DNA from: Conoideocrella luteorostrata
Taxonomy: Eukaryota > Ascomycota > Sordariomycetes > Hypocreales > Clavicipitaceae
Assembly (NCBI GenBank): GCA_032433595.1
Contig: JASWJB010000339.1
Span: forward strand, 1-44,999
Direction: 5' to 3'
Length of the DNA stretch: 44,999 nucleotides
This document shows positions 10,936 through 22,652 of this stretch, one piece after another. Numbering within the stretch: the stretch's first letter is position 1; each line of letters opens with the position of its first letter. The position numbers and the translations under genes were made by a program. Under the pieces are notes generated by a model that made no database searches, was not told where the DNA came from, and saw only the letters and a list, made by a program, of their open reading frames with translations.

Positions 10936-13900
10936 GCTGGAGGATGAGCAATGCTCAGGCAGTCGAACGGAGGTAAGTGTGGCCACTCATGCAGAGTCAG
11001 GTGTCGCGAACAACGACGGGGACAGGGGAGAAAGGAAGATGAGGCTGGGCGGTTCTAGACGGCGAGGAGACGAATATCAGTACTTGGAGTATGATCGGGC
11101 ACTAGAAACTTGACGTCTTGATTCGAATGATGGAGTGCGGTTATGCCTGGAGTGTTGATGCGCGGCCCGGGTCATTGAAAGCATGCCGCAGACTGACTTG
11201 GGAAACAGCAGGTGTCAACTGGGCGGGTGTATGGTTGGCTGGTGGGACTTCTCCCAGCAGCTGTGGGTGGCGCCAGCTTGAGAATGGATCCCCAATGCGA
11301 AGAAGCAGGAACCAAGCAAACCAAGGCACAAGCACACACACACATACCCAGTGAGGCTGGTGCTTGACCAGCCTTCTCCTGACACAGCCTCCACTTTCCG
11401 TCACTGCTGAAGCCAGCCACTTGGAGCAGACTTTCAGGGGCTTGGCAAGAAGAGGGGCTTAGATCAACAGGATTCGTGTTCCGCGCTCTCTGCCATGTTC
11501 TAATAATTGTGCCGTGCCCCCACTATTGTGCTGCTCGATTTCTCTCCCACCAGTGACTACCACTATTACCAAGATACTAACCCGTAGCTGCATTTTTACC
11601 ATGTCAGTGATAAAAAAGTTTTATTTCAGCCATCTAACTAGTTTATCATAAATAACTAGATAGAGAGCAGCCTTACACTTGTACGCAAAACTTAGCTGCA
11701 TTGTTGGAGGAATGAATAACTACCTCATATTAGCTGCTGCTCCTTTTACTGCGTACGGAGTATAGCAATTAGTTAGTTAGTTAGTTACATGGCTAAACTA
11801 GCCGTCAATGCCGGCATCACGGATTTAACACGGGTGGATGCCAAGACACTGACGTGGCCCAGGCGAGCGTCCGCATTATAATTGCTGCGTACATGGTGCA
11901 AGGCACTAATGTAGAGATGGTGAATTATGCTTAGCCGGTGGTTGGTCTATTAACAGTTTACTGGTTGAGGTGCATTCCGTGTAATTTATATATTTTTCGA
12001 AATACTGTAGCCGGAATTCTCCATGGTTTCCTAACCGACGCCCCCAGCATTGATATGTGACCATAAGAGTAAGCCCAACCCTTAGGAGCGGAACGAAACG
12101 GCGTGGTGAAGCCTGCAATTTTGGTTGCCCGTTCAAATACGAAAGCCCGATGGTATGGGCATTCCTATCCAAAATAGACCGAAGGGGATCGGAACGAAAT
12201 GAAGCACAACTAGCTCTCCTCGCAAAGTACATGTCACGGGTGATTGCCGCTCAGCTACTCTTGCGGAATCTTCTAGACGTTTAGCTTTGAGGAAAGCAGT
12301 TCCAGAGTCTTTTTTTAAGTTTTTTTTGTTCAAGCCAACGTCTTCTTTTGTAATGACTTGGTCTGTTTGAGCCGAGGCTGAAAATCCCGAGACCGCTCGT
12401 TTGCGGGCGGTTCCGACTCATAAGTTACGGGACATGGTATTCACCATTCTTTTTGCATTCCCGGAAGTGAAAGTAGCTGGGCCACGAGATACCATTTCTT
12501 CGCTTTCGGCTACGAGATGCCCCAGGTTAGGGCGACGCCTGGCGGATATCGTCCATATTTTCCGGCTCTAGCAGCAACCGGCCATCTGGATATTCATAGC
12601 CACAGAGCAAAATGATATAATCGATAAGATGGTGCTGGAACGCGCGCTCATACGTCCCAGTACTCTTTATGCTTGTCCTTTTTGATGTTTAATCACTCTT
12701 CGCTGAAGACTGCGAGCTCCTTTCCGTTGATGACTGGACCTCGTTGGCGCCGCTCAAGACTTGGTTGTCTCTTGTGTTCATGTCATTCTATATACTCGAA
12801 GAAATAGAATACTACAGGACGTCAACATTTAATCCCCAGACGATGCCCAGACGATGGACTCTCACATACTCCTCTGAAATCGGTTAGTTTCGGGTCGCCG
12901 TGTCTTGCAAAGACCTTGATGCCAGTAAGGAAGTTGGCGAATAGCGATTTATATTTTGACTAGCGGGTTGATTACCGACACCAAAAATGGAGTGTGAAGA
13001 TTGGCAAAGGCGTCTTCGTGTTCGGGTTGACCTAACCCGCAAGTGCCTTGTGCACTCTATTCGTCGAATGCTCGAAGTGCGTCCTTTGTAAGAGACACCT
13101 TTGATAATCTCTCCCAGAATCGTCTTTGGGGTAACCCAGGATGACAAAGCTTTTATCTCTTCGATGCACGACTTTTCAGGTCGTCGAGATGGGAAGTTGG
13201 GAACCGCGAAGCTGGTACCTCATAAATCCTTAGATTGCTTGTTGCCATAACTATTGGTGAATGCGTTGGACTTGTCGCTTGTACAACTCATTTTCACAAA
13301 GCTGGAGGTCAAGGAACGCGCCGGCAGGGATCATGGGGGTTTGATTGGCTTAGAACTCAAGCACTGGCGGAAACGTTTCATGCCAACTCCCAATATTAGC
13401 CCTCCCACAACCGCCATAGAGGATTGCCCTCTGGAGAGCACTCCTTAGTGAGACCTGATATTCTCTGCGTACGATATCATTCTGCCGATTGGTTGATTGC
13501 CCTGCAGTGACGACTCATTACATGCCTCGAATCGCATGGCGCAATGATGGACTGCCCCATTCGTGTGACAATGACCCCAACTAGATCTACTGGAAATTTA
13601 GAACAAGAAGGGCGCGCATTACGTGCGGCAAGGTGAATCTATCTTGGGCTGGAAAAAGGAATTCATGCAACTTGTTGCTTGATGGGGGCGCTAGCCCCTG
13701 TTTGTTTGTTGGCTGGCCATGGTGGGGCCAACCCACTGTGACACAAGTTGACAGATGGCAGCCAAGATTCAGATGCCGTCACTCCACTTGCTGCCAGACG
13801 ACCTGCACGGAGTACTCCGTGCCTTTACATGTACCAGATGGCGAATCCTCATTCGCGGTGCCTCAGAAACGTTGGGAGTAATCTGATGATAAAAACACCG

Positions 13901-14543
13901 GGAACCGTCTTTGGCTGCCGAGACGGGGGACCAACAGTGACCAACAGCACCATTGTCAGCTGCCTCTTTCTGTACAGAATATGGGCAAATTCTAGGGCCA
14001 CATACCGAGTACAGTGCGTGTTGCAGCCTCTACGAAGGAGTACCCTCATGCCACACAAGCCACGTGAGTAAAATAAACATCAAATCTATCTGACAAATAC
14101 ACATCGCATGATGCAATAAATAGTATCTATCTGTCGTGATATGCGCAATTCTTTTCTGATAGATGTACCGCCAAATGCAGGACCCTGCGGCTGAGCATTA
14201 TTGGCTGGCAGGATTCACTATGCATGTACTCCGTACCCCGTAACTACTGGGCGGACGGACTGGACATTCGTGCGGCGGATTTGACAATTGATTGGTGGCA
14301 AACCTGTCGTCAACCACGTTCGCCATCAACGCTCATCAACCCGTCTCGAGCAACCAAGCTCAACGCTGAATCTGCTCGCGTTTCACTTGCCTTACACTCA
14401 GCCACCTTGCATAATACCGGAACCTTGCGGAAACAACGCATCGCCATCCAGCTCACCCGGCCCCCGTCCATCCCCAGCTCTCTGTTCTGAAGCAGTGATA
14501 TCTGCCCACATACACGCGGCCCCGTCACGCCGTGCAGTTCGCC
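10936..14543. other. Intergenic region between flippase and CRIPT
   Basis: About 3.6 kb. The left part is the divergent upstream region of the flippase. Short open frames (under 110 codons) are present on both strands, but none has a recognisable domain or plausible splicing partner. A perfect 18-bp palindrome built from the TACGGAG motif lies at 13805-13822, and AGTTAGTTAGTTAGTTA runs lie at 11768-11788. The frame at 12400-12700 (minus) reads briefly like protein but breaks quickly. I see no supportable gene. Confidence 0.5.
13805..13822. repeat. Perfect 18-bp palindrome built on TACGGAG
   Basis: GCACGGAGTACTCCGTGC is its own reverse complement. It belongs to the dispersed TACGGAG/CTCCGTA motif family seen across the intergenic DNA. 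A second pair of overlapping palindromes of the same motif lies at 25159-25176. Confidence 0.9.
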
Positions 14544-15147
14544 ATGGTTTGCGGAAAATGCCAGAAACTCTCGAAAACGACGCTGGCCACGCCAGACGTT
14601 AAAAAGAAAAGTGAAATGTACTACGGATCCCCTGCCGATTCTTCCGCCAAAGCATCAGCCGGGTCGAAACCTTCTGCTTTGGGCCAAAACGGCGTGGTAA
14701 AAGTAATTGTCACTCAAACAGTCCCGCGCCATCATCATCATCAGATGAGACTTACTTACCAGTTTTTGGGGGGCAGAGCAAGCTATTATCAAAGTCGGCC
14801 AAGAACCCGTATGCCCAGTATTCTAGGTACGCTACAGACGTTTTAACTGTGCCAGATGCGGGCTGTGTCCAGTCCAATCCATGCTGACTGGGATCAAACT
14901 CTGCAGCTCGTGTACAAAGTGCAAGACAAAGGTTTCTCAGGGTCATTCACTATGTCAAACCTGCGCGTATAAAAATGATTGTAAGTCTGATGAGGGAAAT
15001 GCCTGTCAATGTACAGATAGAGTACAGTTACCAGGATTTGCGAGGCTAACAAGTTCTCCAGCATGCGCCATGTGCGGCAAACCAAATAAAAAGACCAAGG
15101 CAAATGCCGCTCCTACCGTCACCGGGCAAAAGTTTACGCTGAAGTGA
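14544..15147 (+). CDS. CRIPT homologue (cysteine-rich PDZ-binding protein family)
   Basis: Four exons: 14544-14702, 14777-14826, 14907-14980 and 15062-15147, 122 aa. All three introns (74, 80, 81 nt) have GT..AG ends. The N-terminus MVCGKCQKL and the block KTTLATP..KKKSEMYYG are hallmark CRIPT sequences. Splicing then gives SKLLSKSAKNPYAQYSSSC, and four CxxC pairs result (C3/C6, C72/C75, C86/C89, C96/C99), consistent with a treble zinc-binding fold. Animal CRIPT binds PSD-95 PDZ domains through its C-terminus. That tail is not present here (the protein ends GQKFTLK), so the conserved role is probably the one seen in human minor-spliceosome structures, where CRIPT is a structural component; this is inference for a fungus. 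The start is the ATG directly before VCGKC, four codons inside a longer open frame. Confidence 0.93.
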
Positions 15148-15639
15148 GGTGAAGACGGGTTTGAAGCAAGCAATCTAGCTACCTTGTCGATGCTGCTCGT
15201 TGCAATTTGGTAGCCCTTTCATGTGCGTGTACTTCGTTCATGATATCACCCAACGAGAAGCATTAGACCATACCGGTCAGGCGAGATGAAAGGCTGCTTC
15301 GAATCAGAAGCATTTCCGTCTTATCCAAGTCGCTCAGATACGTACTCTATATCTCGAGCGGTCGCTGGCCTTACCAACAGTACTCAGCGTATAACTAGTC
15401 GCCGGCAGATTTGTTGCTGGAGCAAAACAGGAACCGCACCAACCACGTCATGGTATCACATAAGTTGACCCCAGAGTGTAAAACATCAGGGGACCCGCAG
15501 AGCGCTCGATTGCGCAGTTAGCTACACTAAATCTAGAGCTCCAAAACATCCAATCGCACCAGTTCTTAACTGAATGAGCGAGTCCTTCGTGAACACTCTT
15601 TATTCGTCATACTCTACAAAGTACCCTGAAACCACATGC
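15148..15639. other. Intergenic, convergent gene ends
   Basis: About 490 bp between the stop codons of CRIPT (+) and the epoxide hydrolase (-). Both genes end here, so it must hold their 3' flanks. No ORF, RNA gene or repeat is recognisable. Confidence 0.5.
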
Positions 15640-16671
15640 TCAAATAGAAGATTTAATAGCCTGGTTGAGCACCTTCCTCAACCACTCCCCAATCTGTTTA
15701 TTCACATCCGCACTCGCCTCCGTCAACGCCCAATGCGACGCCTCCACCTCCCCGCGAGTCAAGTCCTTGAAGTTCTTCTCCATGCCCATCGACATGGCCG
15801 GAGGCAAAGCCGCATCCTTGGTTGCCGCAATAAACAGCGCCGGCATCTCGACTTGCTTGAAGTTCTCCGCCAAGAGGAGGTCCTCCTCGTAGTTGATCTT
15901 GCGAGTTCGATACCAGTTCAGGGGTCCTCTCAACGGCGGCGCTGGCTGCCTCATGTAGCTCTTGGCGTAGTGATCGACTTCCTCCTTGGAGACCATCGGC
16001 GAGGGTCCCAGCAGAGGTAGATTATCGAAGAGCACGCCGTGCTTGGTAGAGAATGCAACTTCGCGGTTGGGCCCGTGCCCGCCAAACATGCCGTTCAGAA
16101 GCTGCCAGATCTGCTGTTCGGTCTGCAGCGTCTTCTCGACATCAGGGCCGGCCAGCTGAAGCTGATACGTGAAGTTTGTGAGCTTCCCGGCGGCGATGAG
16201 GTCCTCCAGCGGCATCCAGGTGGGATTCGGTGGTGGGAAAGGCGTGCACACGCTGAACACGGCCTTGATCAGCTCAGGGTGCCAGAGGACAACGCGCCAG
16301 ACGACAGCACCGCCCCAGTCGTGCCCGCCGAGGATGATCTGTTCGTTCTCGCCGACAATCTGCGCGGCCAGCTCCTTGATGTCTGCGGAGATGCTCTTCA
16401 GGGAGAACTGGCTGAGGTCGTCGGGGCGAGAAGTGCCTCCATACCCAACCATGTTGGGAGCGACGACCCGGAACCCCAGGGACATGAGGTACGGGATCTG
16501 GTAGCGCCATCCGAAATTCAGGTCGGGGAACCCGTGGATGAGAAAGATGGTGTCGATGGGCTTCTGCTGGTTCTGGGGCTCGCCGAGGATATAAGAGTAT
16601 GTCTTGCCGCGGACTTGGGTCGAGACCTCGCGGACCCGCGGGTCGTTGGGGGCGAGTTTCCTAGTGTCCAT
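15640..16671 (-). CDS. Epoxide hydrolase-like alpha/beta hydrolase
   Basis: Single exon, 343 aa from the ATG at 16671 (MDTRKL); the open frame begins five codons earlier but only with TTG. Soluble epoxide hydrolase features in order: HGFPD (46-50, the HGxP oxyanion motif); nucleophile elbow GHDWGG (116-121) with Asp118; lid tyrosines Tyr169 and Tyr254 (NWYRTR) that would polarise the epoxide; acid Asp286 in ATKDAAL; catalytic His313 in ASHWALTE. All catalytic positions are intact. No signal peptide or peroxisomal C-terminal tripeptide (it ends KSSI). Such enzymes open epoxides to diols for detoxification or secondary metabolism; fluoroacetate dehalogenases share the fold, but the lid tyrosines favour an epoxide hydrolase. 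No biosynthetic neighbours are present. A long antisense frame over this gene (16039-16926) is a shadow. Confidence 0.88.
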   Translation of the reverse strand: MDTRKLAPNDPRVREVSTQVRGKTYSYILGEPQNQQKPIDTIFLIHGFPDLNFGWRYQIPYLMSLGFRVVAPNMVGYGGTSRPDDLSQFSLKSISADIKELAAQIVGENEQIILGGHDWGGAVVWRVVLWHPELIKAVFSVCTPFPPPNPTWMPLEDLIAAGKLTNFTYQLQLAGPDVEKTLQTEQQIWQLLNGMFGGHGPNREVAFSTKHGVLFDNLPLLGPSPMVSKEEVDHYAKSYMRQPAPPLRGPLNWYRTRKINYEEDLLLAENFKQVEMPALFIAATKDAALPPAMSMGMEKNFKDLTRGEVEASHWALTEASADVNKQIGEWLRKVLNQAIKSSI

Positions 16672-19093
16672 GGCGAGGCTTTGCAAAGGTCGATGAGCAA
16701 GAAAATGGTCCCAGAATCGAATAAACGTAAATGGGGTGGTTATTTACCTAGAAGCAAAATAGGGAGATGGTTGAGAATATATGCATTCGTCAGTGTGGGG
16801 AGCCGTATACTCCGGCTAAATGCACGCAATGTCAGGACACACAGACAACAGGACCGGGGACCTTTCCCCTTTAAAGAATACTTTTGGCTCTACTCGTTAC
16901 TCCGTAGTATAATGCAACCACTGTGAAATCTCGGGCCAATGCTGTACGAATTACACGGACCTAGTCCACACTGGATGTACGCCAAAAAGCCGGTCAGCAA
17001 CAACACAGCTCCCCCCTCCCGAGCAGTCACACCCCAAGAGAGTTCCCACGTCCCAAGTCCACGATACAATCGTATTATTGATGTCTCCTACTTGAAGCAT
17101 CCCTGCTTCGGCAATGATTCCTCATCATGATATCATGCTCTGGGCGGGTGTGTTCCAGGGATCGGTAAACGGATAGTTGCTCAACGCCGGGCAGATACTC
17201 CGGAGGACCCCAATGCGTACTACCGTATCCAGAGAGGGCGGGGGCGGGAGGTGGGGGTTGCATGCTTTAGTCTGCCAGCCAGCCGAGGTTGGCCGGACAT
17301 CTAACTACTTTTGAGGTGGGTGGGTTCTTCCGCCCCCTTCACCTTCACTTCTTGTTCTCTACCGAGTACTCTGTACATTACTTTTTTTTTCTTTTTTTTT
17401 TTTTTGTGTCTGACGCACACGCCGCCATAAAGGGAAAGGAAAAGAAAGAAAAATAATTCCTCTTCATTCTCTTTTCATTTTCATTTCATTTTCATTGTCT
17501 TCAGTCATGGACAAATTAATTTGCAGGTTCGCATCATCGCCAGCTATACCCTACTGGAGAACTATGACTTTGTACTCCGTACTCCGTAGTAGTTTGATGC
17601 CCACAGTAGTTAACTGATTTACGGATTTAGCCGTGTGAGCCAGATCGTGCCGCCCATAGAGTTCAGTGCAGGCCCGCAGAATGAACCAGCATTCCGGCAT
17701 TAACTTGTATTTACTATATGACAAATAAGAAAACTTAATACTTTATATTAATTTCAAAGTTAGCCATGTCTGCGATAAGGCGTCTTGGAAGAGAAATTTA
17801 GTCCTTCAACACAACTTAGTCGGCGCATATAAGAACCTGTACTGTCCGTAATAACAGCCGTTAGATTCATCTGCAGAGAGCCAGGAATTACCGTCGCCTG
17901 AAGAACAGAGATCAAGCGTTGGCGTCGAGTATCGTGGGAAACGTCTTGAATATGTGACCCCGTAAATCATTATAGAGCAAGCAGTCCAAGTCTAAGAGAC
18001 GAAACAAAGTCAACACCAATCACGATTTGCCGCTATCAGTGCGTTCCGCATATAGCGAGCGACCTTTTCACCCGGCCCGACGTCTAATGAAACATTACAG
18101 AAAATCGGTGTTGGCTCAGTGGTTGTTGAGCACGACGCCGTGGTGCGCCGAATCTGGAGGCTGCCGGAGACTGGCTAGAACCTTTCTAGTCATTTTAATC
18201 GTTCAGCTAACAAAAATTCTAGAGACCCTTGGTAACGATGGCGGGCGCTTTTGCTGTCCGGGCCCAACGAACTCCACACTTCGAGAAGCAAGCTGCCCTT
18301 GCCAGGTCCTTCAAAGTGCAACTGTACCGGTTTCTGACGCCAACGCTGCCGTGAATACAGCCGCCAGAGCAGGGGTTATTGTCGAGGAGCCACAGCGTGC
18401 GACACTGGACAGCATCGAAAGCAGTGGAAAAGAACAGGTATACTGAAATAGCTGACGACGGTCTCCCAGATCGTGTATGTTCTTCGAGGTAGCTGAATGC
18501 GCTCAAAAACAAGGCCGAGAGGATGTCAGAAAAGGAGATGCCGCAATAGATACATGCTTGGTACTAGAATGACCACCGACCGAAGCCCACTTGGCAAGTG
18601 ATATAATGTGCACCGCTCCAAAGCCCATATACGCGCTAAGTCAAGAGAGACCCTGTACTCCGTAACTCTGCAATGCTTTCCGACGCAGGCGCAAGAGGTG
18701 CAATATTCGCAAGGCTAAGGTCAATAGGCAGCAGTATTCCAAAAGTTCCGGGCATATGTTCCTAAAGAATTGGCTCCAAACGACACCAGCCCTCCGAGGG
18801 TTTGTGGATGGCTCACAGAATGTCAAATCCAACATGATCAGCATCCCGTGTACAACTTGTAGCGCAGGTGAACTATTCTGTACATACAAAATGATTGGCA
18901 GATGAATAACGGACTTCCATAGTTCAACTAACAATATGCTTCAAATTTAATGCTTGACCCTGCGGGTCACACATTCCACCAATAACGCCATGCTCATCAG
19001 GACCATGACTAGACCGGAATGGACTAGACTAGAAATAGCTTTTTCTTCAAAATTACAATCTCCCAACTTCGTGATGGCAGACTCCGATTCGGC
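16672..19093. other. Intergenic region upstream of the epoxide hydrolase
   Basis: About 2.4 kb. It holds the promoter of the minus-strand hydrolase and the 3' flank of the pinin gene. Visible features are a T-rich tract at 17382-17405, a TTTCA-type repeat at 17472-17496, and TACGGAG-type motifs at 16897, 17573-17590 and 18655. The longest frame (18027-18446, +, 139 codons) has no recognisable motif and atypical composition. No gene is called. Confidence 0.5.
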
Positions 19094-20154
19094 CTAGTAA
19101 ATCACCATATCCTCGTCTGCCTCTACCAAAACGTCCCCCGATTCATCATGTGGGTCATGATGTTCCACCGGTTTCTGTTCTTGGTTGTCCTTGCTCGCAG
19201 GCTTCTGTTCGCGCTGTTCCAACCTCTTTGTGCTCACATCTTCACCCTCCCGAGGCTTACCATCCTCCCGCTGAGTAGAAGTTGACTGCCTGCGGGAACC
19301 AAACCGACTTGCATGCCGCCCTCTCAATGCCTTGAAGTCTTCCTCTTCTTTCGCTATCGTACTTTTGGCCACACGTATCTGCTCATCAATAATATCATCC
19401 TGCTCTGAGGTTCTTTTCCATGGCAAGTAGTACTGTCGAGAGTTAGCTTTGGGGCTTTCTTTTCCATTGCTTGTGTTGGCTATAGCTTCGTAGATACTTA
19501 CTATAGCAGGCTCTGCCTTCGTCTTTAAAAATTCCGCCAAAGCTAGCAGCTTGGAATGCCTATGCCGCATCTATCACACATCCGTCAGTACAACACCCCG
19601 ATTATCCAACTGCTCAAACGCGGGGCTGAACCAAACGAACCACTTGCTCCTGGAATTCAATCTGCTCAACCATTCTAACCTCCCTTATCCTCGACAGCTT
19701 TTCTGCTCTCTTTTGGTCATCTTCATCCCTCTGCTTCTGCAATCTCTCCTGCTGACGTCGCTCAATTTCTTGCCGACGCCTATGCTGCGAATTCGTGTTG
19801 GTTTGACTCAGTGTGCTCAGCAAGCCGCCGAACAAGCGTTTCCCCCGCTTCTTCTCCTCCTGTAAAGCGGAGTCTCGTCTACCATGTGACAAGTCGCTGG
19901 TTGATGGCTCGTATTGAGGTAGTGATCGATTGTCATCGTATTGTCGTGGTCGTTTGGCCTTGCTTTCACAATCGCTCTTTCCCACCTCAGCTGGTGATGC
20001 TTTTCTTTTCAAGCCTGCATCAAGTATGATGTTTTCTCCATCCTCTCGTCTCGGCGATACGCCCAGGACTTGGGAGCCGCTACGTGGCACGTTAGCAGTG
20101 TAATATTGTCATAAGATGAGGGTACAGCTCAACTCACGCCTCTTCCGTAGCCAT
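19094..20154 (-). CDS. Pinin/SDK/MemA-domain protein
   Basis: Four exons on the minus strand: 20154-20138, 20079-19641, 19570-19502 and 19432-19094, 287 aa. The first coding exon is only 17 nt (MATEE + 2 nt). Introns are 58, 70 and 69 nt with GTGAGT, GTTCGT and GTAAGT donors. The Pinin/SDK/MemA domain is clear: RGKRLFGGLLSTL, then a basic/acidic coiled-coil rich in Arg, Gln and Glu, EQIEFQEQV, HRHSKLLALAEFLKTKAEPAI, and YYLPWK once the third intron is removed. The tail is charged and disordered and ends DEDMVIY. Pinin is a nuclear SR-related factor that associates with the exon junction complex and influences splice choice in animals; a splicing role here is inferred from the family. The third intron is a multiple of three with no stop, so its retention would be silent for frame. 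Confidence 0.88.
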
Positions 20155-22153
20155 GATGCTGAGGTGGCGGAACCGTAACAACTATCGCATCACCGTGTCT
20201 TGGGCGCAGATAATCTCCAAATCTATCGTAACACTCCTTTACAGATACATGACATGGCGGCGATGCTGATGTTGCACAACATAAAAATGCGTAATGCGAG
20301 TGGCAGGTGTTTGAACAACCTTGGAATTCGATGCATGAACATGAAGTTGACAGCTCCAGGATCTAAATTGCTGGTTCTACTTGAAGCTTCAATAAGTGGG
20401 GCGAGGACCCAAAGTGCGGCAGCGCTTGCACAGTAATCACGTTCAAGGGGTCTGATTGGATAATGCGCATAGGTGTACAATGTTGTTGTCGGCTGATAAT
20501 AAGTTTGCTTGCTTTTCGTGGATCTAAAGGGAGCTTGACTTCTTTGCATGCCTCTCTCTAATTGGATTATTTTATTAATTTGTTCGGCTATTAGTCGATG
20601 GCATCAGTGATGTATCGTGATGTATTATATTGCGAAGGTGCTAGTGCTGAGGAGTCTTAAGATATGGAAAAAAAGGGGATTCTACTGTATGAGATGCTCG
20701 CCACAGTCAGCAGCAACATCAGCAGCATCTGAATCCACTACTCCGAAGCTTGTCCTGCGCCTAGGATGTCGATGAAATCGGCTGACATAAGATCTAGTAG
20801 TTCAAAAAGCTGGTTGGCCGGGAAGCGATTCGCGATGCTAATGTGCCCGCTAATACAGGGAATTTATCATAACGCGAGATGCTTGTGGAGAATATATACC
20901 ACAGTAGAATTGATATCGCGAGAGGAAGGTTATCTTTGGTCTTATTGTTTGCCATGAATACTATAAGGTCATACACGCCGAGAAAGATAGATATGGCAAG
21001 TAATAAAATTAAGAGTGGTCAGGCAACAAAGTTAGTATGCCCCTTTAACAGGCCATTCTTTACAGCCATAAAACTGTAGAGTTTGCTTTATCCTTGGCAT
21101 CTAAGTCTATTACAGGGAGCTACGCAGCCCTGGTCTGGCGGGGTACATGAAAATGAGAGTTTGTCCAGTTTCGTAGATTACCCTCTAGTCGATGCATTCA
21201 TTGTACAAGAGTAAAGCAAACAGTATGAGAATTTGCCACGGTAAACTGATTTGCTGACTGGGTGCAGCATATACATTCCATATGATGAGCACATAGAACT
21301 GCAGATGAAAACTAATGTCAAGATCAATCTCAAATCGCGGATGCAAGCCAGCCTCCGCAATCAAAGGCAAGTGCAGCGAAGGTGGTTAGAATATTGTGTG
21401 CGAAGCTAACTTATCTTTCTAGTACGCCCCTCTTTTCCTTCGTCAATCATGGATAGCTGTCATATCGTCTTCCCCAAAGAATTACGTATCATCACTTACC
21501 GTTCATGATCTAAATAATCACAAGTGCACGTTCCTGGGTAGTGGCAGCCAGGCAATAGAGGTCTGCGATGCTAACACCAAAAGCTCCGACGCTCTCGGAC
21601 TTTTCGCAGTTGACGGTCTTGACACAATCCAGGAGGCTCTGAAAGTATGGGCGATGGGAGAGTGTTCAAACATGAATGGGCGGCAAGTTGTCGAAAATGA
21701 TGTCAAATGTACCATTCTGTCATCGGTTGAGTCGAAGAACCCTTCTTCTAGTTGTCACTCGTCTCTCATACCGGGTGAAGCTGGTGAATTGGTAAATTGC
21801 TTACGTAATATGCGCATGCTAACTAATATGCGCGACTGTGCCTACGGGTGACTAGTGGGACATGGAATCATTTGTTAGCGACGCGGCAGTGGCGAGTGAT
21901 TGGCTAGATGATTGGTTGGCTGTGCCTGGCCGAGGATTTTGCTTATCGAGCAGGAAAGCTGACTGGAGTCGCCGCCACAAGACAAGGCTGAGAATCGTCC
22001 GAGGCGTCAAGTCGAGCAATTCCTTCTTCAACCTTTCCGACCACAGACCCGCAACACTCGGGGCGAAGAAGAAACCCTCTATTCCCTTTTCCCCTACTCT
22101 ATACATCGCTATTAACACTCTCAAATCCCCCTCATCACTTCCTCAAGTTCGCC
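20155..22153. other. Divergent upstream region between pinin and PHF5A genes
   Basis: About 2 kb holding both promoters. The middle (20,550-21,400) is AT-rich and featureless. A stop-free stretch of 143 codons at 21423-21851 (+) is preceded by TTTCTAG with a GCTAAC branch-like site, and contains a GTAAAT...GCTAAC...CTAG intron-like segment at 21792-21855. Its translation has seven cysteines but no family I recognise and no visible start exon, so it is described as a finding rather than called as a gene. Confidence 0.4.
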
Positions 22154-22652
22154 ATGTCTCGCCATCATCCGTAAGTCTCTCCGGAATCACATCCAGCCCT
22201 GACCAACCCCCAAGTACATACTGACACTCACCCTCCCAGCGATCTCGTCATGTGCCGCAAGCAGTCCGGCATTGCCATCGGCCGCCTCTGCGACAAATGC
22301 GACGGCAAATGCCCCGTGTGCGACTCCTACGTGCGGCCCACGACCCTCGTGCGCATCTGCGACGAGTGCAGCTTCGGCAACTACCAGAATAAATGTGTCG
22401 TGTGTGGCGGGGAGGGCATCTCTGATGCGTTTTACTGCTTCGAGTGCACGCGCCTGGAGAAGGACCGTGACGGGTGCCCCAAGATTATAAATCTGGGCAG
22501 TTCGAGGACAGACGTATGTTTCCCCCTTTACCCTTTCCCCTTGCCTGACTGCATAGGCGCCATTCACCAGGGAGTACATACTGATCTGTTTTTTTTTTGG
22601 CCACGTCTAGTTATTCTATCAAAAGAAAACAAATCGGTCGACGAATTACTAA
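22154..22652 (+). CDS. PHF5A/Rds3, SF3b subunit of U2 snRNP
   Basis: Three exons: 22154-22170, 22240-22513 and 22611-22652, giving 110 aa, the same length as human PHF5A. The first coding exon is 17 nt (MSRHHP by joining). The sequence carries the whole family pattern: [65 protein letters not shown] and NLGSSRTD. The last 14-codon exon supplies LFYQKK and the C-terminal end; without it the frame would run into intron sequence. The protein is a zinc-knuckle scaffold in SF3b that helps U2 snRNP hold the branch-site helix. Introns are 69 and 97 nt (GTAAGT, GTATGT). Every recognised motif is intact and the level of identity to other eukaryotes is very high. Confidence 0.97.

Noticed and set aside
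15640..16671. Epoxide hydrolase as part of a secondary-metabolite cluster
   Set aside because: The neighbours are housekeeping RNA-processing genes; no synthase, transporter or P450 is present in the window.
16039..16926. 295-codon plus-strand open frame
   Set aside because: It is antisense to the epoxide hydrolase, whose catalytic motifs are all intact; the antisense frame is a by-product of GC-rich codon use.
18027..18446. 139-codon plus-strand open frame
   Set aside because: No recognisable domain, signal peptide or conserved-looking block; it is consistent with chance in balanced-composition DNA.
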